Assembly: GCF_001730305.1 (NCBI RefSeq)
Contig: NZ_MIJY01000046.1
Coordinates: 1 to 64,000, forward strand
Source of the DNA: Enterococcus termitis
GTDB taxonomy: Bacteria > Bacillota > Bacilli > Lactobacillales > Enterococcaceae
Direction: 5' to 3'
Length of the DNA: 64,000 nucleotides
The position numbers and the translations under genes are program-made. The notes under the pieces were generated by a model. The model did no database searches. It saw only the letters and a program-made list of their open reading frames with translations, and was not told the origin of the DNA. The first letter of the stretch is position 1, and each line of letters starts with the position of its first letter. Below are positions 1-7,695 of the stretch, in pieces.

Positions 1-37
1 TCGATCTTCCTTTCACCCTTTACTATAGTCCTAAAAA

Positions 38-77
38 AGGAAAATAGAAGGTAAAGTCATCCGTCGATGACTTTACC
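38..77 (-). terminator. Intrinsic terminator of the pdxK-ECF transporter operon
   Basis: An 11-bp perfect stem (GGTAAAGTCAT / ATGACTTTACC, positions 50-60 and 67-77) with a 6-nt loop lies just past the stop codon of the minus-strand gene ending at 103. Read on the minus strand it is followed by a T-rich tail. Confidence 0.75.
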
Positions 78-102
78 CTCTAATCTTAGTATGTTTTATA
101 TG

Positions 103-651
103 TTAAAATGTTTGTTTTGCAAAAATAGCTGTCATTGCTTTTTTTAATGGAAAATAAACCAGCGTTACAATAATGATCGTTGTTGCAACATTGATCAAGG
201 TTGCTGGCAATTTAGATAACGCACTTGCAAAAGCTACATTAAAATCAGCGCCGGCCATCAATCCCATCACAGTATTTTTTAGTTGAGTCATCAGTATTTT
301 GGCAACACCAGTGACACTTGCAACAAGAATAACTTTCCAAAAAGTATCGATCGTTCGTTTGAAGAATAAAATAGTTAATGCCGCAGCGCCGCCGACAATA
401 AAACTTTCTAAAATAAAATACGGCGCTTCAGCAGCAAAACCATTTACTAAATCAAAAATCGCAAAGCCTAACCCTCCAGCTAGCGCGCCTCGCTTATAGC
501 CGATCAATAACACCGCCAACAGCAAAACAGCATTACCTAAATGAACAAATGCTCCTGTCGGCAAAGGAATTTTAAGCATCGTGCCTAAAATTGTCAAGGC
601 TGTAAATAATCCTATGAAAACAATGGAACTTGTAGAATGTTGCTTTGTCAT
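103..651 (-). CDS. ECF transporter S component, probably for pyridoxine
   Basis: 182 aa, almost entirely hydrophobic with about five or six membrane segments, in the pattern of small substrate-binding (S) subunits of energy-coupling-factor importers. S subunits bind the vitamin and share a general EcfA/A'/T module encoded elsewhere. The ATG at 651 follows GGAGGAG and lies 16 bp after the stop codon of the pyridoxal kinase gene, so the two are co-transcribed. The kinase and the facing PdxR-type regulator point to vitamin B6 as substrate (PdxU-like). That substrate is inferred from context; a thiamine-precursor S component is the main alternative. Confidence 0.75.
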   Translation of the reverse strand: MTKQHSTSSIVFIGLFTALTILGTMLKIPLPTGAFVHLGNAVLLLAVLLIGYKRGALAGGLGFAIFDLVNGFAAEAPYFILESFIVGGAAALTILFFKRTIDTFWKVILVASVTGVAKILMTQLKNTVMGLMAGADFNVAFASALSKLPATLINVATTIIIVTLVYFPLKKAMTAIFAKQTF

Positions 652-667
652 TGAACTCCTCCTGTTG

Positions 668-1492
668 CTACTTTTCTGTCATGCGATCTTCGGCGTGATT
701 GTATGCACCATGCCAAACATGACCAAGAAAAGGATTGATTTTTTGTCCATTTTTGATTGCGGCAGCTACAAATTTTTTCGCCAAAGCCACCGATTTTTCT
801 ACAGGATATCCCTTAGCTAAACCAGCAGTTACCGCAGCCGCAAAGGTACAACCTGCGCCATGATTAAAATCAGTAGCAAACAGCTCTTCTTCAAAAATAG
901 TGAAATTCGTACCATCATAAAAAAGATCAATTGCCTTGTCTGTTTTTAAACGATGTCCGCCTTTGATCACCACATTTTTCGGTCCTAAGTGAAGGATTTT
1001 TTTTGCGGCTTCTTTCATTTGATCGACAGAGGTTAAATCACCCATTTCCGATAAAATGCCAGCTTCAACTAAGTTGGGTGTAGTAATCGTTGCTTTTGGC
1101 AGTAACAAACGAGTCATAGCGGCTACATTTTCGGGCTGTAATAGCTCGCTTGTACCTTTACATGCCATTACTGGATCGATAACAATATTTTCCATAGAAA
1201 AAGTATCGATGTATTTACGAGTGATTTCGATGGCTTCGATTGTGCCAAGCATGCCGGTTTTCATCGCATCGAGAGGGGCACCTGCAAAAATAGTCTTTAA
1301 TTGTTTTTCTACTAAATCAGGCTCGATTGGCGTTACTGTATGACTCCAACCTTCATCAGGATCCATCGTTACAATACTCGTTAAAGACGAAAATCCAAAT
1401 GTTCCATATTCTTCAAATGTCTTTAAATCTGCTTGAATCCCTGCACCACCGCTGGAATCAGAACCAGCGACTGTCAAAACTTTTTTTATCAT
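668..1492 (-). CDS. pdxK: Pyridoxal kinase, ThiD-like (PdxK)
   Basis: 274 aa ribokinase-fold enzyme that uses ATP to phosphorylate B6 vitamers (pyridoxal to PLP), and in some relatives hydroxymethylpyrimidine. It opens with the nucleotide-binding run VAGSDSSGGAGIQADLK. It carries two cysteines, C111 in VMACKG and C215 in NHGAGCTF, which match the paired lid and active-site cysteines of the dual-cysteine pyridoxal kinases of Bacillus, Staphylococcus and Enterococcus. It is the first gene of a two-gene minus-strand operon with the ECF S component and is divergent from a MocR/PdxR regulator. ThiD is the alternative name; the context favours B6 salvage. Confidence 0.85.
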   Translation of the reverse strand: MIKKVLTVAGSDSSGGAGIQADLKTFEEYGTFGFSSLTSIVTMDPDEGWSHTVTPIEPDLVEKQLKTIFAGAPLDAMKTGMLGTIEAIEITRKYIDTFSMENIVIDPVMACKGTSELLQPENVAAMTRLLLPKATITTPNLVEAGILSEMGDLTSVDQMKEAAKKILHLGPKNVVIKGGHRLKTDKAIDLFYDGTNFTIFEEELFATDFNHGAGCTFAAAVTAGLAKGYPVEKSVALAKKFVAAAIKNGQKINPFLGHVWHGAYNHAEDRMTEK

Positions 1493-1595
1493 TGCTCAAC
1501 CTCTATTCGCTAATATTTTAATATATGTATTGTAAAACAAACTCAACTTGACAAAAACAGCCAATTGGGTTATTTTCAGGTCATCCAATTACTGC

Positions 1596-2033
1596 GAAAC
1601 ACAAAGAACGGAGTGAATTGATGTTGAGCAGTACAAGACGACCGAAGGGAGAGTTGTGCCCTTCGTAGGAAACACAAAGAACGAAGTGAATTGATGTTGA
1701 GCAGTACAAGACGACCGAAGGGAGAGTTGTGTCCTTCGTAGGAAACACAAAGAACGGAGTGAATTGATGTTGAGCAGTACAAGACGACCGAAGGGAGAGT
1801 TGTTCCCTTCGTAGGAAACACAAAGAACGGAGTGAATTGATGTTGAGCAGTACAAGACGACCGAGGGGAGAGTTGTGTCCTTCGTAGGAAACACAAAGAA
1901 CGAAGTGAATTGATGTTGAGCAGTACAAGACGACCAAAAGGAGAGTTGTTCCTTTCGTAGGAAACACAAAGAACGAAGTGAATTGATGTTGAGCAGTACA
2001 AGATGACTGAAGAGAGAGTTGTGTCCTTTATAA
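1596..2033. repeat. Six tandem copies of a 73-bp unit
   Basis: Copies start at 1596, 1669, 1742, 1815, 1888 and 1961, an exact 73-bp period, and a seventh begins and decays at 2034. Each unit contains GATGTTGAGCAGTACAAGAC and ends in a small hairpin (CGAAGGG / CCCTTCG) before GTAG. The last copy is the most diverged. The array fills most of the divergent spacer between pdxK and the PdxR-type regulator. The period is not a multiple of three and no reading frame has a ribosome binding site, so it is not coding. The same core motif recurs at 19726 and 20166. Confidence 0.95.
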
Positions 2034-2197
2034 GAAACACAAACCATGGAGTTATTAAATATAAAGTAGCATAAAATAAAAAAGCTGAGAATTATGACAA
2101 GCAAATTTTCACGGTCAAAAGAAAAGTTATCTTTTTTTTAGTTGCACAAGATAAATCAATTCAATTAGTCGATTTCATAAAAGGAGAGAAGAAAAAG

Positions 2198-3640
2198 ATG
2201 TGGTCATTAAAAAAAGAAAAAGGTGTGCCTATTTATATCAGCATCATCGAGTTGATTCTTTCTTATATAAAAAGTGGTGAACTACTTCCAGGAGAACGTT
2301 TGCCTTCTGAACGAAAACTAGCAGAATTTTTCAATGTCAATCGCTCGACCGTGGTTCATGCGTTAGATGAGCTAGTGGCTTTAGGCTGGATCATTAGAAA
2401 ACAAGGAAGCGGCACGATCGTAAATGAAGGTAAGTGGGGAATCACGACGGTACCTCGAACAGATTGGCGTCATTATTTAGAGCAAAATGCTTTTGCCAAA
2501 GTCGATCCCTATCTCGAGCAGATTGAACAGCTGATTCACTCATCTGCCGACGACCTGCTAGATGTATACACAGGAGAATTGCCTTTAGATTTAATTCCAA
2601 GTTTTGCTTTTCCGCCGTTAACTTGGAAGCATTTTTTAGAAGAAGAACAGCAGGATGATTTAGGTTATTTACCGTTGAGAGAGTCGCTTAGTCAAGATAT
2701 GCAAAAGGAATATGATTTTACACTGCCGCCAGAAAGTTTTTTGATTACTTCCGGTGCTCAGCAAGCGTTGTTTTTGATTTTACAAGTGTTATTGCAGCCT
2801 GGAGATAGTGTAGCGATTGAAGATCCGTCATTTCTCTACGCTTTACCGATTTTTCAAGCAGCTGGAATCCGTTTGTATGGCGTAAAAATGGATCAAGAGG
2901 GGATTTGTATCGATTCTTTAGAGAAAACGATCAGGCAGCATCGGATTAAGATGGTGATGGTCAACCCGTCTTTTCAAAATCCTACAGGAAAAACAATGTC
3001 CATGAAACGACGAAAGCAGTTGATCGAGCTTTGTCAAAACTATCAAATTCCGATTCTTGAGGATGACGTATTTGCCAAGCTGAATTTTGTCTCAACAGAG
3101 CAAGTGCAGCCGTTGAAAAAGCTAGACCCAGAAAACGTTTTGTATATCGGCTCGCTCTCTAAAATTCTAGGTTCAACGACAAAAATTGGCTGGTTGAGTG
3201 CACCCGCTTCTGTTAATCAGCAATTAGCTGAAGCGCGAAAAATGATGGATTTTTCATTGAGTATTTTCCCTCAAGTATTAGCGAATCTTGCGTTGACCGA
3301 CAATAATTTTTCCAAAAAAATTACTGAATTGCGGCAAGAAGTTGAAGCACGAGGACAAGCCGTTTTTGATCTAATGTCAAAAATGGAGGAATGGGAAGTG
3401 GCAAGACCAAAGGGTGGCTATTATTTGTGGGCAAAATGGAAGAATGGAGACTTACGCCAGAAAGATTGGGCACTTTTTTTACAGGAAGGCTTATTGCTCG
3501 CTCCTAGTTTCTTTTTTAGCGAGTCACGTGACAGTATTCGTATCAATTTTTCTAGAGTCAGCAGTCATAATATCGTTGAGTTTAAGGAAAAACTCGAACG
3601 GATCACAGAAAAAATTTCATTAGATAATTCCTCTCTGTGA
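2198..3640 (+). CDS. pdxR: MocR/PdxR-type regulator (GntR HTH plus aminotransferase domain)
   Basis: 480 aa. Residues 1-75 are a GntR-type winged helix (GERLPSERKLAEFFNVNRST). Residues from about 110 to 470 form a class I aminotransferase-like domain with the PLP lysine near K322 in SLSKILGSTTK. MocR proteins bind PLP or external aldimines and control B6 genes. The ATG follows GGAGAG. The gene faces pdxK and the ECF gene across the 73-bp array, and the next gene starts 29 bp downstream with no terminator between them. The regulatory target is inferred from the divergent arrangement; other MocR subfamilies control GABA or taurine genes. Confidence 0.8.
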   Translation: MWSLKKEKGVPIYISIIELILSYIKSGELLPGERLPSERKLAEFFNVNRSTVVHALDELVALGWIIRKQGSGTIVNEGKWGITTVPRTDWRHYLEQNAFAKVDPYLEQIEQLIHSSADDLLDVYTGELPLDLIPSFAFPPLTWKHFLEEEQQDDLGYLPLRESLSQDMQKEYDFTLPPESFLITSGAQQALFLILQVLLQPGDSVAIEDPSFLYALPIFQAAGIRLYGVKMDQEGICIDSLEKTIRQHRIKMVMVNPSFQNPTGKTMSMKRRKQLIELCQNYQIPILEDDVFAKLNFVSTEQVQPLKKLDPENVLYIGSLSKILGSTTKIGWLSAPASVNQQLAEARKMMDFSLSIFPQVLANLALTDNNFSKKITELRQEVEARGQAVFDLMSKMEEWEVARPKGGYYLWAKWKNGDLRQKDWALFLQEGLLLAPSFFFSESRDSIRINFSRVSSHNIVEFKEKLERITEKISLDNSSL

Positions 3641-3669
3641 TAAAATAAAGAAAAATGGAGGGATGTACT

Positions 3670-4395
3670 ATGAATGAAACGTTAAAATTATTGAAAAATC
3701 GTCGTAGTTATCGGGATTTTGATGAAAACTACGTCTTGCCTCAAGCTGATCTACAAGCAATCTTAGACGCAGCTCGCCAAGCCCCAAGTTGGATGAATGG
3801 TCAATTTTACAGCATTATCGTTCTACAAGATGAAGACTTAAGAAAGCAGCTTGTTGAATGGAATCCAGGCAATCCACATATGCTTAAAAGCTCTGCTTTT
3901 TTAATTTTTGTGGCTGATCTTTATAGAACGGACAGAGTAAGTACTGCTAAAGAGACTGCCTACCAAATCGAAGACACTGTCGAACCGTTACTGATTGCAA
4001 CAACTGATGCCGCGTTGGCTTTGGAAAATGCTGTAATTGCTGTTGAAAGCTTAGGTCTAGGTTCTGTTGTTGTTGGCAGTATTCGTAAACATGGGCAAGA
4101 AATCTGCCAGCTATTGAACTTGCCAGAAAAAACGATGCCTTTATTTGGTCTGAGTATTGGTAAACCAACCGTAGAAATGAGAGTCAAACCTCGTTTACCG
4201 GAAGCGGCTGTTGTTCATTTTGAAAGTTATCGACCTTATGTGTACGATTTAATTGAACAGTATGATCAAACGATGGAAGACTTCGGGGAAGCCAGAGAAA
4301 AAAAACGCTGGAGTCAGAAGTTCGCTGATTACTTTGCTGCTGAACCGACCATGGTTACAGACCAACTTTTGAAGATGCAGCGATTCCTGAAATAG
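3670..4395 (+). CDS. NADPH-dependent nitroreductase-family flavoprotein (NfsA/Frp-like)
   Basis: 241 aa FMN-dependent oxidoreductase. The N-terminal RRSYRDFDE and QAPSWMNGQ segments are typical FMN-binding motifs, and the C-terminal part (RVKPRLP...) is typical of NfsA/Frp-type NADPH enzymes. The start is ATG 3670, since an earlier ATG at 3655 overlaps the GGAGG ribosome binding site. It follows the PdxR-type gene closely and may share its transcript. The physiological substrate cannot be read from sequence. Confidence 0.85.
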   Translation: MNETLKLLKNRRSYRDFDENYVLPQADLQAILDAARQAPSWMNGQFYSIIVLQDEDLRKQLVEWNPGNPHMLKSSAFLIFVADLYRTDRVSTAKETAYQIEDTVEPLLIATTDAALALENAVIAVESLGLGSVVVGSIRKHGQEICQLLNLPEKTMPLFGLSIGKPTVEMRVKPRLPEAAVVHFESYRPYVYDLIEQYDQTMEDFGEAREKKRWSQKFADYFAAEPTMVTDQLLKMQRFLK

Positions 4396-4437
4396 TGTTC
4401 TTTTTTGTAGGCATTACTTTCTTATAAAACAATGCAA

Positions 4438-4446
4438 TGGTATACT
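4438..4446 (+). promoter_or_regulatory. Extended -10 promoter of the phosphoglucomutase gene
   Basis: TGGTATACT at 4438-4446 is an extended -10 box (TGn then TATACT); the -35 is weak. Transcription would start near 4452, which excludes the in-frame ATG at 4432 and leaves 4468 or 4489 as start codons. Confidence 0.55.
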
Positions 4447-4488
4447 TACAAGTGGAGAAGATTACAAATGATAAATGAGGTGCTAAAC

Positions 4489-6213
4489 ATGTCTTGGGAA
4501 CAAGTCTATAAACAGTGGATAAATGAAGAAAACCTACCAGAAAACCTAAAAAATGATTTGAAGGATTTAAAAAATGACCCTGAAAAGTGTGAAGATGCTT
4601 TTTATGCGCCGTTGGAATTCGGAACAGCTGGGATGCGCGGTATTTTGGGAGCCGGCATCAATCGTATGAATATTTTTACGATTCGTCAAGCAACAGAAGG
4701 ATTAGCTCGTTTTATGGACGCGCAAGGGGGGAATACAAAACACCGTGGGGTTGCGATTGCTTATGATTCTCGTCATATGTCACCGGAATTTGCGATGGAG
4801 GCGGCTAAAACATTAGCGAAACATGATATTCCTGCTTTTGTTTTTGAAAGTTTACGTCCGACACCGGAATTATCTTTTGCTGTTCGTCATTTAAACGCAT
4901 TTACTGGGATCATGATCACAGCTTCTCACAATCCTGCAGCATACAATGGCTACAAGGTTTATGGAGAAGACGGTGGACAAATGCCTCCTGCAGATGCAGA
5001 TGCATTAACAAGATACGTTCGTGAGATTGAAAATCCGCTGAAAGTTGAGGTTTTATCAGACGACGAAGCTCAAACAAGTGATTTGATCACGATTATTGGC
5101 GAAGAAGTAGATAATGCATACTTAAAAGAAATAAAAGCAGTGACGATCAATCAAGATCTTGTCAATGAAATGGGAAAAGAACTAAAACTCGTTTATACAC
5201 CACTGCACGGCACAGGGAAAATGCTTGGTGAAAAAGCCTTGAAACAGGCCGGCTTCGAAAAATTTGTTTTAGTACCTGAACAAGCAGTTGCTGATCCAGA
5301 TTTCACAACCGTTAAATCACCTAATCCTGAAGAGCATTCTGCATTTGAATACGCGATCCGTTTAGGTGAAAAAGAAGATGCAGACTTATTGATTGCAACG
5401 GATCCTGATGCCGATCGTTTAGGTGCTGCTGTTCGTTTACCGAATGGAACATATCAAGTTTTGACAGGCAACCAATTAGGATCGATCATGATCCAGTATA
5501 TTTTAGAAGCACACCAGCAAGCAGGAACACTACCTGAGAATGCGGTTGTATTGAAGTCAATCGTCTCTAGTGAACTGGCAACTGCTGTTGCTGCTAAATA
5601 CAATACCAAAATGGTTGATGTTCTGACTGGCTTCAAGTTTATTGCAGAAAAAATCGAGCAGTATGAAGCAGATCATTCTCAAACATTTATGTTTGGCTTT
5701 GAAGAGAGCTATGGCTATTTAGTAAAATCTTTTGTACGTGATAAAGATGCTATTCAGGCACTTGTTTTATTGGCAGAAGTTGCAGCGTTTTATAAAAAAC
5801 AAGGCAAGACACTTTACGATGGCTTGCAAGATATCTTCAAAGAATATGGCTATTTTGAAGAAAAAACGATCTCTGTTACATTAAGCGGTATTGAAGGCAG
5901 CGAAAAAATCAAATCATTAATGAAAAAATTCCGAGACGAAGCACCAACGTCTTTCGCCGGTATCAATGTTAGTCAAACAGAAGATTTCAAAGCATTGACG
6001 CGCACATTTGCTGATGGTCAAAGCGAAGCATTAACAACTCCACCATCTGATGTGCTAAAATATTTCTTGGAAGATGGCAGCTGGATTGCCATTCGACCTT
6101 CTGGGACAGAGCCGAAGATCAAGTTTTATTTAGCAACAAAAGCTTCTTCACAAGCAGAAGCGGATCAAAAAATTCTTGACTTTGAATCAGCAGTGAATGC
6201 ATTAACCGAATAA
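4489..6213 (+). CDS. pgcA: Phosphoglucomutase / phospho-sugar mutase (PgcA type)
   Basis: 574 aa alpha-D-phosphohexomutase that interconverts glucose-6-phosphate and glucose-1-phosphate, supplying UDP-glucose for glycolipids and wall polymers. The phosphoserine loop TASHNPAAYNGYKVYG, the metal loop DPDADRLG, the sugar-binding GFEESYG and the phosphate loop RPSGTEPKIKFY are all intact, in the order of the four domains. ATG 4489 has GAGGTG upstream; ATG 4468, preceded by GGAGAAG, is an equally possible start that adds seven residues. It is followed by a terminator hairpin that abuts proC. Confidence 0.92.
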   Translation: MSWEQVYKQWINEENLPENLKNDLKDLKNDPEKCEDAFYAPLEFGTAGMRGILGAGINRMNIFTIRQATEGLARFMDAQGGNTKHRGVAIAYDSRHMSPEFAMEAAKTLAKHDIPAFVFESLRPTPELSFAVRHLNAFTGIMITASHNPAAYNGYKVYGEDGGQMPPADADALTRYVREIENPLKVEVLSDDEAQTSDLITIIGEEVDNAYLKEIKAVTINQDLVNEMGKELKLVYTPLHGTGKMLGEKALKQAGFEKFVLVPEQAVADPDFTTVKSPNPEEHSAFEYAIRLGEKEDADLLIATDPDADRLGAAVRLPNGTYQVLTGNQLGSIMIQYILEAHQQAGTLPENAVVLKSIVSSELATAVAAKYNTKMVDVLTGFKFIAEKIEQYEADHSQTFMFGFEESYGYLVKSFVRDKDAIQALVLLAEVAAFYKKQGKTLYDGLQDIFKEYGYFEEKTISVTLSGIEGSEKIKSLMKKFRDEAPTSFAGINVSQTEDFKALTRTFADGQSEALTTPPSDVLKYFLEDGSWIAIRPSGTEPKIKFYLATKASSQAEADQKILDFESAVNALTE

Positions 6214-6222
6214 AAATGATTT

Positions 6223-6266
6223 GGACTGAAAAAACTGGATAAAAGTTTATTTCAGTCCTTTTTTGA
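6223..6266 (+). terminator. Terminator hairpin between pgcA and proC
   Basis: A 9-bp stem GGACTGAAA / TTTCAGTCC (6223-6231, 6250-6258) is followed by TTTTTT. Only about 10 bp separate the T-run from the proC ribosome binding site, so no promoter fits between them. Confidence 0.8.
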
Positions 6267-6287
6267 AAAGACAAAGGAGTGGCTATT

Positions 6288-7064
6288 ATGGCTATTGGAT
6301 TTATTGGCGCTGGTCAAATGGGCAGTGCAATGATCGAAGGACTTTTAAATGCTAAAGCAGTAACACCTGAACAGTTATTTGTTAAAGGCGGTTCGAGCGG
6401 GACAGCAGAAGCTCTTCAGCAAAAACTAGGATTTCAATTAATCAATGATTATGAGGACTTTAAAGAGTGTCAAATTATATTTATTGCAACGGGTGCAAAA
6501 ATTGTTTTAGAAATTTTGAAGCAAGCAGCTCCTTTCATGGCAGAAAATACGATTCTGATTTCTGTTGCTACAGGACATACAGTGGAAGAAGCACAAGCGG
6601 TTCTTGGAAATAAGATTCATGTTGTACATGCGATTCCTAATACGCCTGTCAGTGTGAATGAAGGAATGATTGGCGCTGTTTTTGCTGCTGAAATGCCAAG
6701 TTCTATCAAAGCACAAGCGCTTCAAGTATTGGAGTCTTTAGGAAAAGTTGAGGAAGTTAGCGAAGCACTTTTAGGAACATTTGGAACAGTGGCTGGCTGC
6801 AGTCCAGCATTTGTTGATGTATTTATGGAGGCGTTGGCTGATGGAGCTGTAATGGAAGGGATGTCCAGATCACTTGCCTACGAAGTAGTTGCTCAAATGT
6901 TGCTAGGTTCAGCAAAATTGGCGATCGAAACGAAAAAACATCCGGGTGAACTGAAAGATGGTGTGACCTCTCCTGGCGGCAGTACGATTAGAGGAGTAGC
7001 TGCTTTAGAGAAAAATGGTTTTAGATATGCTGTCATTGATGCGATTAAACAAGCCAATCATTAA
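6288..7064 (+). CDS. proC: Pyrroline-5-carboxylate reductase
   Basis: 258 aa enzyme for the last step of proline synthesis, NAD(P)H reduction of pyrroline-5-carboxylate. The N-terminal Rossmann motif is IGFIGAGQMGSAM. The C-terminal dimerisation and substrate region contains VTSPGGSTIRGVAALE, which is diagnostic for the family. The start is ATG 6288 with AGGAG 8 bp upstream; a GTG at 6279 overlaps the binding site and is rejected. A terminator hairpin lies immediately upstream, so expression needs read-through or a promoter inside pgcA. Confidence 0.95.
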   Translation: MAIGFIGAGQMGSAMIEGLLNAKAVTPEQLFVKGGSSGTAEALQQKLGFQLINDYEDFKECQIIFIATGAKIVLEILKQAAPFMAENTILISVATGHTVEEAQAVLGNKIHVVHAIPNTPVSVNEGMIGAVFAAEMPSSIKAQALQVLESLGKVEEVSEALLGTFGTVAGCSPAFVDVFMEALADGAVMEGMSRSLAYEVVAQMLLGSAKLAIETKKHPGELKDGVTSPGGSTIRGVAALEKNGFRYAVIDAIKQANH

Positions 7065-7078
7065 GTGAAGAAATGTGC

Positions 7079-7131
7079 AAAAAAGTTGTAATCAAGGCAT
7101 TTAGCTAAAAAAACGAAGTAGTAACTTTTTT
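7079..7131 (+). terminator. Possible proC terminator
   Basis: AAAAAAGTT and AACTTTTTT form a 9-bp A/T-rich stem with a long loop shortly after proC, ending in a T-run. A second imperfect pair (AAAGGAC / GTCCTTT, 7154-7196) follows. Either could terminate proC; both are weaker than the other terminators here. Confidence 0.4.
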
Positions 7132-7235
7132 ATTGGTACATACTCGTTGTTTAAAGGACTGAGGGGTAACTAGAAGAGTTGCGTCTTGGTCCTTTTCATC
7201 GATAAAAAAAAACGTTCCTCTTTTGAAAAGAAATT

Positions 7236-7244
7236 TGTTATAAT
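7236..7244 (+). promoter_or_regulatory. Extended -10 promoter of the ArsR-family gene
   Basis: TGTTATAAT at 7236-7244 is a consensus extended -10 box; the -35 region is poor. It lies 34 bp before the start codon. Confidence 0.55.
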
Positions 7245-7277
7245 AAGCAGGAATAAAACCTGAAAGGAGACGCAACG

Positions 7278-7562
7278 ATGAAAGAAGAAGAAATAAAAAA
7301 AGTCAGCCAGCTCTACAAAGTGTTGAGTGATCCAACTCGCTTACGTATTTTATTGTTATTAAAGCAAGGAGAATTGAACGTCACTTCGATAGGAGAGCAG
7401 CTTTCAATGGAACAATCTGCTGTGTCTCATCAATTACGGTTATTACGTGATACACATGTAGTAAGGTCGCGCCGACAAGGAAAAACGATTTATTACAGAT
7501 TAGATGATCATCATGTGATCGATATTTTGAATCAAACATTTGAACACGTTAAACACCAATAA
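7278..7562 (+). CDS. ArsR/SmtB-family metal-sensing repressor (alpha5 site)
   Basis: 94 aa winged-helix repressor (LSDPTRLRILLLLKQGELNV, then MEQSAVSHQLRLL as recognition helix). The C-terminal helix carries D77-x-H79-x10-H90-x2-H93, the exact spacing of the alpha5 zinc/cobalt site of CzrA and SmtB. It lacks an ELCVC alpha3 site. Such proteins usually repress a metal exporter gene next to them. None lies beside it here: a terminator and then the threonine operon follow. It may control only itself or a distant target. The ATG follows AAAGGAG. Confidence 0.85.
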   Translation: MKEEEIKKVSQLYKVLSDPTRLRILLLLKQGELNVTSIGEQLSMEQSAVSHQLRLLRDTHVVRSRRQGKTIYYRLDDHHVIDILNQTFEHVKHQ

Positions 7563-7617
7563 CTTACCTTTTCTAGAATCCCTTTGGGAAATTCAAAGAA
7601 AAGGCTAGTTTTTTTTG
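7561..7617 (+). terminator. Terminator after the ArsR-family gene
   Basis: CCTTTTCT pairs with AGAAAAGG, extended by flanking AACT / AGTT, and is followed by eight T. It separates the repressor gene from the threonine operon. Confidence 0.75.
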
Positions 7618-7628
7618 CGGCAGTTCGT

Positions 7629-7670
7629 TATACTAGAAACATATTTTATTAGAAAACAATGAAACGTTTC
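7629..7670 (+). promoter_or_regulatory. Threonine operon promoter with downstream palindrome
   Basis: TATACT at 7629-7634 is the best -10 box before hom, with a poor -35. The perfect 10-bp palindrome GAAACGTTTC at 7661-7670 lies about 20 bp downstream of the expected start, as an operator would. Its protein is unknown and it is not a good cre match. Confidence 0.4.
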
Positions 7671-7695
7671 TAATTTTACAGCTGGAGGAAGAAAA

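Noticed and set aside
1596-2033. CRISPR array
   Set aside because: Units are directly abutting 73-bp repeats without unique spacers, and no cas genes are near.
1576-2104. Three overlapping minus-strand open frames of 128-171 codons
   Set aside because: They are the 73-bp repeat read in three frames; the period shifts frame each unit, there is no ribosome binding site, and the residues only echo the repeat.
6279-6287. GTG start for proC
   Set aside because: It overlaps the AGGAG ribosome binding site that serves ATG 6288.
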